A DNA stretch of 46,056 nt, from NCBI GenBank assembly GCA_913057825.1, contig CAJXOW010000025.1, forward strand, positions 1 to 46,056, written 5' to 3'. Both the position numbers and the translations under genes were made by a program. Under the pieces are notes generated by a model that made no database searches, was not told the origin of the DNA, and saw nothing but the letters and a program-made list of their open reading frames with translations. The DNA is from an uncultured Balneolaceae bacterium (GTDB lineage Bacteria; Bacteroidota; Rhodothermia; Balneolales; Balneolaceae). The number at the start of each line of letters is the position of its first letter. The stretch's first letter is position 1. Below are positions 17,841-27,796 of this stretch, one piece after another.

Positions 17841-19202
17841 TTAAAGATCCTGTTCCAGCAGAAACTCAAGTTTTGCCAGGTTGGTATTATATTTGTAAAG
17901 TGCTTGCAATCGCTTCATACGAGCTTCTTCCAATTGTACTTCAGCCCGCAGCAAGTCCGTCGTTTTCTCCATCCCCTGTTCGAATCGATTCGATCGAATT
18001 CGAAGGTCTTCAGCTGCCTGTTCCATAGTGACCTCGGCAATTTCGACCTGCTCCCGGGCGTCCTGCAGACTCCGGTAGACTTTTCGCACTTCCGTTCGAC
18101 TTTGACGGGTCTGATCGATATACGCCAATTTTGCTTTTTCGAGCTCGTGGCGGGATTGCTGCACGCCGGCAATGTTCTTGAAGCCACTGAACAGGTCCCA
18201 CTGCAAGGTGGCCCCCACCAGGTAGTTGTCAGCCTGCGTCCCCAGCAGTTGATCATCATTAAATTCATACCGACCAAACAGGTTAATCGACGGCACAAAA
18301 GCCAGACGGGAAGCAGAAAGCATATCCCGAGCAGCATCCACGCGATATTTCAGGGCGCGGATATCGGAACGCATGTCGATTGCGGATCGATAGGCATTTA
18401 AAGGCGATGATACCGGAGAAAGATCCAGCGAGTCGGTCAATCGAATAGCCGTCTCATCCTCCAATCCGATCAGATACCGCAGTTGGTCCTCCTGGTTTTG
18501 CTGCTGGTGCCGCGCCTCCAATCGTTTACTTTGCAAATTGTTGACGCGCACGCGGGCTGACAACATGGACGCCTTGTTGATCATGCCCTCCTGGTAATAG
18601 TCTTCGGCCTGCTGCAAATGTTTTTGTGCCGCGGCGAGAGCCGTATCGATAACGGCTCGACGGGCCTTTTGAAGGATCAGGGTGTAGTAAGTTCGTTTCA
18701 CTTGGAACCGCACCCCGTATTGGGTTCTGTGCCACTGTTGACGACTGCCCTCCACTTTTTTGTCCAATGCACTTCGCTGGTACCATTGATCGAGATTAAA
18801 GAGGGGTTGTTCGACTTTAAAGGAGGTAGCGTAATTGGTGATGCGATCCGGATCGTTCAGCACCTGCGGATTAAAATCCGCTGCCGTTACCTGTTCCTGT
18901 TTGAGCTTCATCCCGAAGGCCTGCAGCGGATCGGTTGTGGTCACCGCTTGTTCCTCAATCGACAACTGGGGCAGAAACAAGGCATTGGTCTTGCGAAATT
19001 GCGCCCTTGTAATGTTGATTTGTTGTTCAGCTTGTCGAATACGGTAGTTTTGTTTTTCAGCCAACGACAAAGCCTCACTGAGGGATAACCTTTTAATCGT
19101 GGAGTCGGCGCGGGCGTCAGACTGACTATAACCCGCGGAGGCCCATCCCACGGTTACCAGTAAACCTGCTACCAAGATGTTGGCAAAATATTTATATATC
19201 AT
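17841..19202 (-). CDS. TolC-family outer-membrane efflux channel
   Basis: 453 residues. The signal peptide ends near AGYSQSDA. The mature part is mainly long helices with the two-fold repeat of OEP/TolC proteins: LSLSEALSLAEKQNYRIRQA at the start, and a second-half repeat beginning AYRSAIDMRSDIRALKYRVD. The C-terminal half ends TTDLLRAEVQLEEARMKRLQ. It is the first gene of the five-gene minus-strand efflux operon, so the promoter should lie between 19203 and 19650. In the cell it forms the exit duct for the pump. Family and role are firm. Confidence 0.92.
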   Translation of the reverse strand: MIYKYFANILVAGLLVTVGWASAGYSQSDARADSTIKRLSLSEALSLAEKQNYRIRQAEQQINITRAQFRKTNALFLPQLSIEEQAVTTTDPLQAFGMKLKQEQVTAADFNPQVLNDPDRITNYATSFKVEQPLFNLDQWYQRSALDKKVEGSRQQWHRTQYGVRFQVKRTYYTLILQKARRAVIDTALAAAQKHLQQAEDYYQEGMINKASMLSARVRVNNLQSKRLEARHQQQNQEDQLRYLIGLEDETAIRLTDSLDLSPVSSPLNAYRSAIDMRSDIRALKYRVDAARDMLSASRLAFVPSINLFGRYEFNDDQLLGTQADNYLVGATLQWDLFSGFKNIAGVQQSRHELEKAKLAYIDQTRQSRTEVRKVYRSLQDAREQVEIAEVTMEQAAEDLRIRSNRFEQGMEKTTDLLRAEVQLEEARMKRLQALYKYNTNLAKLEFLLEQDL

Positions 19203-19650
19203 GATTTATTGCGTGTGATTTCAAGAGGGTCAACAGTCAAATTGCAACTGTATGAATATATAGTAATATAGTGAATAATCAAACCAATTAAGTAATATCC
19301 GCGTAAATGGCTTTAGTACAGTATTTATGGGATTTTGGCCACACTAGAAGTACCTTCCCGGGCTCCATTAATTTACTCGTTATTCGGCATTCATATCGGA
19401 TCCAAGATGAACTACTCCGCCGAACCTCAAACGGATCGGTTAATCTTTTTCAATTTAGGTATTAAATATATGATAGTCTATTATCTTAAATAAATTAGAT
19501 AAGATTTAAATAGGTCGCAACCTGATTCGCCCATGGTCGAGGAGGCAGATAGCCTGGGATGAACGTTCTCAGCTTAAGCTGATCTCTTGGGTAAGCATCA
19601 ACTCAGAATTTTGAGAAGGATTTGCGGCTTATGGAAAAATTAACCGCCAA
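19203..19650. other. Intergenic region upstream of the efflux operon
   Basis: About 450 bp with no plausible gene and no repeat shared with the rest of the window. It is AT-rich near 19440-19510 and contains the palindrome AGCTTAAGCT near 19570. It must carry the efflux operon promoter; no regulator gene lies beside it. Confidence 0.5.
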
Positions 19651-19682
19651 TAAAAAAGGCCCGATGGGTTTGCCACCGGGCC
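19651..19682 (-). terminator. Rho-independent terminator of the HU gene
   Basis: On the minus strand a stem of GGCCCGGTGG...CATCGGGCC (plus-strand 19658-19682) is followed by TTTTTTA (19651-19657). It lies about 22 bp after the HU stop codon. Confidence 0.9.
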
Positions 19683-19704
19683 TGTAGTATCGATCTATGC
19701 TAAT

Positions 19705-19989
19705 TTAGGAATTTTTTAATCTTTCTTTGAAGTTTTTACCCGCCTTGAATCGGGGAACGGTCTGGGCAGGAATGGTCATAGGTTCACCCGTTTGCGGATT
19801 ACGTCCTTTTCGAGCAGATCGATGGGATGCACGGAAACTTCCGAATCCAGGAATAGTTACTTTGTCCTCCGAATCATTCTCCAACGTCTCTACAACAGAT
19901 TCGGTAAAGGCATCAACAGCATCATTTGCTTGTCGTTTGGACAAGTCAGTTTTGTCCGCTATTTGGTCAACTAAATCAGATTTGTTCAT
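19705..19989 (-). CDS. HU/IHF-family DNA-binding protein
   Basis: 94 residues, the normal length of HU. The N-terminal helices read MNKSDLVDQIADKTDLSKRQ. The diagnostic core is VTIPGFGSFRASHRSARKGR followed by NPQTGEP and the C-terminal VPRFKAGKNFKERL. It bends and compacts DNA as a dimer. The gene stands alone, with a clean terminator downstream and a long AT-rich leader upstream, which fits a highly expressed monocistronic gene. I give no symbol because hupA, hupB and ihf paralogues cannot be separated here. Confidence 0.95.
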   Translation of the reverse strand: MNKSDLVDQIADKTDLSKRQANDAVDAFTESVVETLENDSEDKVTIPGFGSFRASHRSARKGRNPQTGEPMTIPAQTVPRFKAGKNFKERLKNS

Positions 19990-20465
19990 AGGTTGAGGTT
20001 TTATGCTTTGTTTTTAGTGTTTGCGTATGATTACGTAATACCAGTTCGGTAGTAATAATTGCTTGATCAATTCACACTCCCTCCTCAAGCAATATCATGA
20101 GAATAAATGGTTAAAGAACACCTGCAACTCAATAACATTAATCAATCCACATCTATATTTCAAATGATAAAATCCTTTTTTCCCCTGTATATCAACAATC
20201 TTGACGTAATTATCCCTTTTGGGGATAGAAAATTGACCTACATTTATGGGAAAAGTGTAAAATAAGGAATATCCCCGCTCAGCTACCCTTTTCTATTAAA
20301 TTGCAGATTAATGAAGGGGCTCACCCCCTAGGTTCGCCCTTACTCGCCAACCACATTATAATGATCACTTCACTTATAAGTATAAATTTTTTTTAAAATG
20401 ATCAACTCAAATCATGTAAAAACCTCTATTAATCGGTTTTTTGACCATTTTTTATATAATTTAAT
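19990..20465. other. AT-rich leader region between HU and repeat A3
   Basis: About 475 bp without a credible gene. It is AT-rich, especially around 20100-20240 and 20380-20465. It should contain the HU promoter on the minus strand. I cannot assign specific sites. Confidence 0.45.
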
Positions 20466-20635
20466 TTAAGAGGTCTTTGAAAACCCGGGCGGCGGTTCCT
20501 TGCTCGTATACTTTTCTTCGGTTGGATCCATTGAACAGTTAATCGCCCCTGCATTCGATTATAGTTGTTACTGCCTGCTACCCAGAAAATTATTATGCTT
20601 CGGAACCGCCGCCCGGGTTTTCAAAGACCTCTTAA
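20466..20635 (+). repeat. Palindromic repeat family A, copy A3
   Basis: This is the best-formed copy. The 34-nt arms 20466-20499 and 20602-20635 are perfect inverted copies. The inner part of the arm is the family core (CCCGGGCGGCGGTTCC). The outer part TTAAGAGGTCTTTGAAAA is unique to this copy. The interior is 102 nt and closest to A4 (shared CATTGAACAGTTAATCGCCC). Confidence 0.92.
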
Positions 20636-20738
20636 AAGAAATTACCGATCTAGTAATTTCTTTGCGAATTGCTTACATTACCATAAGAAGAATTAATACT
20701 CTTTTATATTAAAAATCATCATTACGGTTGTCGATTTT

Positions 20739-21230
20739 ATGACAAGATCTACGAGCCATATCGCCAATGTTCTGTTTATCACCGGCTTATTGCTTTTCAT
20801 GAGCAGCAGCGGCGTCTTTGCACAACCAAATGGAACCGGCGAAGTACAGGATTCTTCCTATATCCAGACGCTCGACAAATTTCGAAAAGCCATTATTTCC
20901 GGCGATCGTGTCCTGGCGGGCAAGGAACTTACCCAAAATGCCTACATCATGCAGGCGGGTGAACGAGCAACACGCGATCAATTTATTTACAAACACATCA
21001 TACCTGAATGCGAATATGTTTACTCGGTTAACCAGAAAGTAGAAGAACGAATTGTTCGCCAAATGAGAGATGTTGCCTGGATTTCGTCCATTTATCTAGT
21101 CACAGTAACGCATGAGGACGGTAACAGTATCAGCCGAAAACTGGCCGAACTGGCTATTTTGAAAAAGAGGAATGAACAGTGGAAAATCGATATGATCCAT
21201 TGGTCCAACTGTCCCAGCTATACCGAGTAG
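20739..21230 (+). CDS. Exported NTF2-like (SnoaL/DUF4440-type) protein
   Basis: 163 residues with a signal peptide (MTRSTSHIANVLFITGLLLF, cut near VFAQ). The mature protein looks like a small alpha+beta cone of the NTF2/DUF4440 type. It starts with helix YIQTLDKFRKAIISGD, then LTQNAYIMQAGERATRDQFI, and ends with strands around AWISSIYLVTVTH and LAELAILKKRNEQWKIDMIHW. Members bind small ligands or act as stress-related accessory domains; no catalytic residues are certain. The stop codon TAG (21228-21230) coincides with the first bases of repeat B1, so the insertion may have set the C-terminus. It is preceded by repeat A3. Confidence 0.75.
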   Translation: MTRSTSHIANVLFITGLLLFMSSSGVFAQPNGTGEVQDSSYIQTLDKFRKAIISGDRVLAGKELTQNAYIMQAGERATRDQFIYKHIIPECEYVYSVNQKVEERIVRQMRDVAWISSIYLVTVTHEDGNSISRKLAELAILKKRNEQWKIDMIHWSNCPSYTE

Positions 21231-21393
21231 GAGGCTGTCGGACTTTCACAATTCTACTGCAAAAAAGCCGGATTTGGGTATCTTTTGACCGATTTTTCCT
21301 TACATAGCCTCGCTATTTTACGTCAAAATCGGCCAAAACCTGCCTCAAACCGGACTTTTTTTCGTTCTGAACCGGAAAGTCCGACAGCCTCCT
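21229..21393 (+). mobile_element. MITE-like palindromic element, family B copy B1
   Basis: This 165-bp element has perfect 19-bp terminal inverted repeats, AGGAGGCTGTCGGACTTTC and its complement (21229-21247 and 21375-21393). The inside is also an imperfect palindrome: AAAAAAG-CCGG pairs with CCGGACTTTTTT, and GACCGATTTTT pairs with AAAATCGGCC. It is about 85-90% identical to B2 by eye. There is no coding capacity. It begins on the stop codon of the NTF2-like gene. Confidence 0.88.
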
Positions 21394-21524
21394 GGGTAAT
21401 TCCAGCCGACTCTAGAATTTATCCCTGCTAACTCCTATCTTAATTGAATCCTGAACAACATATGCCTGTGGGATGCACCTTATCCTAAAATCTGGAATAC
21501 AACAAACGTTTTTAGCCAGCGGCC

Positions 21525-22610
21525 TTGAAAAAAGTACGACCGGTCTTAAAATACCTCATCTTTTTCGCCATCGGTGTACTGCTCCTTTGGCTGGCCTTCC
21601 GTAATAAGGACCAGGAAAAAATATTATCGGCTTTTCAGCAGGCTAATTACTGGTGGTTGGTGATATCGGTTCTCTGCATGTTAATCAGTGACGTAAGCCG
21701 TGCTTTGCGATGGACCCTCCTGGTACGTCCCCTCGGATATAATCTGACCCACAAGCACAGTTTCATTGCCGTGATGATCGGGTACCTTTCCAACATGATC
21801 ATCCCTCGCATGGGCGAGCTATCCCGCTGCGTCGCACTGAATCAAACGGACGATATCCCCATCGACAGCTTAATGGGAACGGTTATCGTCGAACGAGTCA
21901 TCGATGTATTCATCCTCATCACCCTGGTGGGGGTGACGCTTTTGATCGAGTACGATGCGCTGATATACTTCTACCAGTACGTATTGACTCCAAAATTGGA
22001 TTTTGACTTAATTCCCTATATGAAAATGGAAGGGGGATTGCTGGTTCTTTCTCTCCTCCTTTTACTCGGTGGGGTCTATTACTTCCTCCATCGCAAATAT
22101 GGCTGGAGCGTCGTTTCCCAAACCGTAAACCGGTACTACAAGGGCTTCAAGTCGGGCTTGTCCACGATCCGGTCGCTCGAATCCCCCTGGAAATTCTGGG
22201 CCCATACGGTGCTGATCTGGGGAATGTACTGGGTGATGACCTACGTGGTGTTCTTCTCTTTTGAGGCCACCAGTCAACTCGATCCTATCGCCGGACTTGC
22301 CATCTTTGTCATCGGAAGCGTCGGTTTCATCATGCCCGTACAGGGCGGAATCGGAACCTATCACTGGGCGGTAACCGAGGGATTTAAACTCTATGGGGTT
22401 TCCGCCTCTATTGGGTTGACCTTCGCCACTATTCTTCACGCTTCCCAGTTTTTAGCCATATTATTAGTCGGTGGAATCAGCTACGTGCTGTTCCTGGTCA
22501 TTCGTTATAAAAAAGTTAGAAATAAAGTAGACCAGCCCAATGCCGGGGATTCTGAAGCCACCGACCCTTCTGAAGCAAGTCCCATCGACCCATCCCGGTA
22601 CAATTCATAA
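21525..22610 (+). CDS. YbhN/lysylphosphatidylglycerol-synthase-type flippase-like membrane protein
   Basis: 361 residues from TTG 21525. An in-frame stop lies 9 bases upstream, so no ATG is available earlier. There are about eight hydrophobic helices and a charged C-terminal tail. Family signatures are ALRWTLLVRPLG (residues about 60-71), MIGYLSNMIIPRMGELSRCVAL, and the late glycine-rich GFIMPVQGGIGTYHWAVTEGF. This is the transmembrane domain of LPG synthases alone, without the aminoacyl-transfer domain. It more likely moves or supports a lipid or undecaprenyl-linked substrate than modifies one. No neighbour suggests the substrate. Confidence 0.85.
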   Translation: MKKVRPVLKYLIFFAIGVLLLWLAFRNKDQEKILSAFQQANYWWLVISVLCMLISDVSRALRWTLLVRPLGYNLTHKHSFIAVMIGYLSNMIIPRMGELSRCVALNQTDDIPIDSLMGTVIVERVIDVFILITLVGVTLLIEYDALIYFYQYVLTPKLDFDLIPYMKMEGGLLVLSLLLLLGGVYYFLHRKYGWSVVSQTVNRYYKGFKSGLSTIRSLESPWKFWAHTVLIWGMYWVMTYVVFFSFEATSQLDPIAGLAIFVIGSVGFIMPVQGGIGTYHWAVTEGFKLYGVSASIGLTFATILHASQFLAILLVGGISYVLFLVIRYKKVRNKVDQPNAGDSEATDPSEASPIDPSRYNS

Positions 22611-22880
22611 CCTACCCGGCTCGTTAATCGCTTGAGGATCCAATAATATACGGGATCCAGGGTTCTTGGGATTTACGAAAGCCTTTTATTATTTATGGAC
22701 GGCACCTCGATTTAAATTCACGAGGAGGTAGAAACGGGATTTCTAAAGTTATTTGGTATGTATCCAGCTCATTCCTGCACGTTCTAGAAGGTGTATAAGC
22801 ATATGTGAAGCGTGTTGAGTTGTTATTTATGGGGTTTACAAGTCACTGACAATGAAGGTTAATCACAATGAGGTATCCAC

Positions 22881-23540
22881 ATGAATGCATTCAGTTCATC
22901 TATAAAAATCTTTCTAATTATGTTATTTCTTCCCGTTATCGGATTGGCACAGGCTCATAACCCGTCGAGCACACAACCTTCTTCGGTAGAACTTCAAAAA
23001 GCCACCTTCGGAGCCGGATGTTTCTGGTGTGTGGAAGCTGTTTTTGAGCAGTTGAAAGGAGTTCATAAGGTGGAAGCCGGCTACGCGGGCGGTCATGTTG
23101 AAAATCCAACCTATGAAGAGGTTTGCACAGGCAACACAGGTCATGCCGAAGTCGCCCGGCTGCATTACGATCCGTCGGTTATATCCTACCAGGAATTGTT
23201 AACCGTATTTTGGCACACGCACAATCCCACGACCAAAAATCGTCAGGGAGCTGACGTCGGACCACAATATCGATCGGCCATTTTCTATCACAATGACCAC
23301 CAAAAAGAAGTAGCCGAAAAATCGATGGAGGAAACGGATGCATCCGACTTATGGAAGGATCCGATTGTAACCGAAATCGAATCGATTTCAAATTATAGCA
23401 AGGCGGAGAATTACCACCAGGATTATTACGAAAACAACAAGAGCAAGCCGTATTGCTCGATCGTCATAGCACCGAAGCTGAAAAAACTCCGCAAGGAATT
23501 CCCTCACTTGCTCAAGGGGAGTGAGACGGCTACTCGGTGA
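22881..23540 (+). CDS. msrA: Peptide-methionine (S)-S-oxide reductase, exported
   Basis: 219 residues. It reduces methionine-S-sulfoxide in proteins. The active site GCFWC spans residues 46-50, with Cys47 as nucleophile. It is followed by VEAVFEQLKGVHKVEAGYAGG and the family segments TGHAEVARLHYDP and GPQYRSAIF. A C-terminal Cys in KPYCSIVIAPK may be the resolving residue. Residues 1-25 form a signal peptide (FLIMLFLPVIGLAQA), so repair takes place in the periplasm. No MsrB is next to it. With the exported isoaspartyl methyltransferase at 5556, this is the second protein-repair enzyme in the window with a leader. Confidence 0.94.
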   Translation: MNAFSSSIKIFLIMLFLPVIGLAQAHNPSSTQPSSVELQKATFGAGCFWCVEAVFEQLKGVHKVEAGYAGGHVENPTYEEVCTGNTGHAEVARLHYDPSVISYQELLTVFWHTHNPTTKNRQGADVGPQYRSAIFYHNDHQKEVAEKSMEETDASDLWKDPIVTEIESISNYSKAENYHQDYYENNKSKPYCSIVIAPKLKKLRKEFPHLLKGSETATR

Positions 23541-23557
23541 CGGCTGGTGGCTTTAAT

Positions 23558-23706
23558 CCCTCCATACACGCGCTTCGGCGGAAAATTTTAAACTTAACTC
23601 GTTTTCGAGTGGCCTTTATATTTGTAAAACAGTTCCGCTTTTGCAGGCTGTAGTATTTATCTTTCCGGTTCAAGAAAATTTTCCGGCGAAGCACGTGTAT
23701 GGAGGG
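23558..23706. repeat. Single palindromic element with 32-nt arms
   Basis: The 32-nt arms (23558-23589 and 23675-23706) match with two mismatches. They start CCCTCCATACACG and end at GGAAAATTTT on the inside. The interior contains CGCTTTTGCAGGCT, which also occurs at 40727-40740 upstream of nadE. The design (long arms, about 85-nt interior) is like family A, but the sequence is different. Confidence 0.8.
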
Positions 23707-23786
23707 AGAGGCACGATCCGTCTCTTTTAGCGTTGCACCCCAGGAATTATTAATAGACGACTCACGAGAATCCTGTCCAACCTGTT

Positions 23787-25430
23787 TTACCGCCAGTATT
23801 TTGATAGGCGATCGGTTAACTCGGTGTTAACGGAGGGATCGACGGGGACTTCGATAAAGCGCATTTCGTTGGAAGAAACGGCCTCTTTTATTTTCTTTTC
23901 CAATCCAGCCACGGTGGTAGGCCGATAGGCTTTGATACCGAAGGATTCGGCGAATTTGACGAAGTCGGGGTTGTCGATGCGGGTTCCGGTTGAGCGGTCA
24001 TGCTCCATGCGTTGTTTCCAGCTGATGAGCCCGTAGTCGTTGTCATTGAACACGATCACCGTAAATCCAACACCGAGGCGGGTAGCCGTTTCGAGTTCCT
24101 GGGCATTCATTAAAAATCCGCCGTCGCCCATGGCAGTCACTACGGGCCGATCCGGGTCCAGCAGGGATGCGGCGATTCCGCCGGGCAAAGCGATGCCCAT
24201 GCTGGCCATGCCGTTCGAAATGATACACCCGTTGGGCGTGTAGGTGGGGAAGTTTCGAGCGATCCACATTTTGTGGCTTCCCACGTCGCTGATTAGCAGA
24301 CCCTCCTCGGGCAGTGCATCCCTAATAATATTTAAAGTGCCGGGCGTGTGAAAATTATCTTCCTCTTGCAGAGTATAATCATGGATATCCTCTACAATAC
24401 GCTGACGGGTTCCGGCGAACCATTCCGTATCGAAGCTGCAACTGCTTTTCTCAATCCTATCAGCCATTTGCCGCAAAGAGGCCGAAATATCGGCCACGAT
24501 CTCCACTTCCGGCTGATAATGATCGTACACCTCGGCCTCTTCGAAATCGATGTGTATAATCTTTTTATCGACCTGCGGATTCCAATTATCGGGCGGATAT
24601 TCGGCGATATCGTATCCCACGGTCATCACCAGGTCGGCTTGTTCAACTGCCTCCATAACGTAATCCTTGAAACCGAGTCCGATGGTTAACAGCGAACAGG
24701 GATGGTTATCTGAAAGGGCCCCTTTGCCCATAAAGGTATGAGCCACCGGCAGCTGATATTTGTCAACAAGTTTGGTCAGATGTCGTGATGCCCGGTTACG
24801 TATCGCCCCGTTGCCGGCAATAATCAATGGTTTATCGGCCTGTTCGAGGAGCAAGAGAGCTTGGTCGATCGCTGTGGAATCCGGTGAAGGCCTGCGAACC
24901 CGTCGATCCTGGAGCGGATCGGTGACCTCCGTTTCCATACGCGCCACATCCTCCGACAGCTCGAGGTGAGTCGCCCCGGGCTTTTCGAGTTCGGAGATTT
25001 TAAAGGCTTTTCGCACGACTTCGGGGATAATATTGGCCGAACTCACCGCGGTATTCCATTTGGTGATCGGTTTCAGCATACTGACCACATCGATCATCTG
25101 GTGGCTGGCGTGATGAAGTCGTTCGAGATCCCCCTGTCCGGTTAAAGCCACCAGGGGCGATTTGTCGAGATTTGCATCGGCCACCCCGGTCATCAAGTTG
25201 GTTGCACCGGGACCCAGCGTCGAAAGACAAACTCCCGCCTCACCGGTGAGCCGTCCCCAGACATCCGCCATAAATGCCGCCCCCTGTTCATGCCGCGTAG
25301 GGACAAACTCGATCTGTTCCGACTTATCAAGCGAAAAAAGGAGGTCTTCATTCTCCTCCCCCGGTACGCCAAACACATATTGAACGCCTTCATTTTCAAG
25401 GGCACGGACAAAAACGTCGGTGACTTTCAT
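23787..25430 (-). CDS. Acetolactate synthase, catabolic AlsS/BudB-like
   Basis: 547 residues from ATG 25430; the longer reading adds 19 residues with no supporting signal. It is a thiamine-diphosphate enzyme expected to join two pyruvates to acetolactate. The PYR domain carries GVPGEENEDLLFSL and the catalytic Glu48 in TRHEQGAAFMAD. The central domain spans about 190-330. The PP domain has GDGGFLMNAQELETATRLGV and VIVFNDNDYGLISWKQ, the usual metal/ThDP motif. The length and the NDYGLISWKQ segment favour the catabolic type over the FAD-containing biosynthetic IlvB. Neither a small subunit gene nor alsD is nearby, so the pathway role is uncertain. Related ThDP decarboxylases remain possible. 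Confidence 0.85.
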   Translation of the reverse strand: MKVTDVFVRALENEGVQYVFGVPGEENEDLLFSLDKSEQIEFVPTRHEQGAAFMADVWGRLTGEAGVCLSTLGPGATNLMTGVADANLDKSPLVALTGQGDLERLHHASHQMIDVVSMLKPITKWNTAVSSANIIPEVVRKAFKISELEKPGATHLELSEDVARMETEVTDPLQDRRVRRPSPDSTAIDQALLLLEQADKPLIIAGNGAIRNRASRHLTKLVDKYQLPVAHTFMGKGALSDNHPCSLLTIGLGFKDYVMEAVEQADLVMTVGYDIAEYPPDNWNPQVDKKIIHIDFEEAEVYDHYQPEVEIVADISASLRQMADRIEKSSCSFDTEWFAGTRQRIVEDIHDYTLQEEDNFHTPGTLNIIRDALPEEGLLISDVGSHKMWIARNFPTYTPNGCIISNGMASMGIALPGGIAASLLDPDRPVVTAMGDGGFLMNAQELETATRLGVGFTVIVFNDNDYGLISWKQRMEHDRSTGTRIDNPDFVKFAESFGIKAYRPTTVAGLEKKIKEAVSSNEMRFIEVPVDPSVNTELTDRLSKYWR

Positions 25431-25510
25431 TGAGTTATACGTTGGTTGCAGATTAAGAGTGAGTTGTAGTTTTAATGTAGGCAGCAATAATAAAAGCTCA
25501 AAGAGGGAAT

Positions 25511-25616
25511 GGCTCCAAGCTCCACGATTACCCCGGCAGGTATTTATGAGGGGAATAGACAGATTACTAATTCCAGCTCGAATAAACGTGGAGCCTGGAG
25601 CGTGGAGCTTGGAGCC
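25511..25616. repeat. Inverted repeat of family C type
   Basis: GGCTCCAAGCTCCACG (25511-25526) is repeated as its exact complement at 25601-25616. The 74 bp between include another TTCCAGCTCGAA-like word. The vocabulary (GCTCCAAGCTCC) resembles the family C elements further right. Confidence 0.7.
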
Positions 25617-25623
25617 AATAATA

Positions 25624-25656
25624 TAAAAACCTCCTGCCGGGATTGCCGACAGGAGG
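25624..25656 (-). terminator. Rho-independent terminator of groEL
   Basis: On the minus strand CCTCCTGTCGG pairs with CCGGCAGGAGG (25630-25656) and is followed by TTTTTAT (25623-25629). It lies 30 bp after the groEL stop. Confidence 0.9.
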
Positions 25657-25686
25657 CATAATACTGCTTGTTTTATGTCAGCTTCC

Positions 25687-27315
<1,629 letters not shown>

Positions 27316-27568
27316 CTACGTTTTAATTTTGGTTTTCGATTAAAGTTTATGGTTGATCAATAATGTCATAAAATTTTTCGCTAAGGGATTGAATACAAGC
27401 AAATACCTTTCCAAAAAACCGAGCGGTGTCATATCTGCACATCTGTCGGCCACGACTGCAGAGTTAGCAGACCGGTTCGTCATAATTGCACGTTAGATAT
27501 AAATTAAATTTTATTAATTAATTTCCTCAAATTGCGTTTAGTCCGGAAGTTTAATAATATGGTTTAAT

Positions 27569-27732
27569 AGGAGTCTGTCGGACTTTCACAATTCTACTGC
27601 AAAAAAGCCGGCTTTGGGGGATTTCGACCGATTTTTTCTTAAATAGACCCGCTGTTTTACGTCAAAATCGGCCAAAACCTACCTCAAACCGGACTTTTTT
27701 TCGTTTCGAACCGGAAAGTCCGACAGACTCCT
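27569..27732 (+). mobile_element. MITE-like palindromic element, family B copy B2
   Basis: 164 bp with perfect 19-bp terminal inverted repeats, AGGAGTCTGTCGGACTTTC and its complement (27569-27587 and 27714-27732). It is flanked by T and A, so each end reads TAGGAG. Compared with B1 the sixth base of the arm is T instead of G, and the opposite arm carries the matching change. It is in the same orientation as B1. It lies in the groEL/TPR divergent space. Confidence 0.88.
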
Positions 27733-27796
27733 AGACATGCCCTCTAAAATGAGGGTGACCTGCCTTCCTTATAACAAACCGTAGGAGGAATTTAAA

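Noticed and set aside
19500..19620. Possible tRNA
   Set aside because: No cloverleaf with T-loop GGTTCRA and acceptor pairing could be formed; no tRNA was seen elsewhere in the window.
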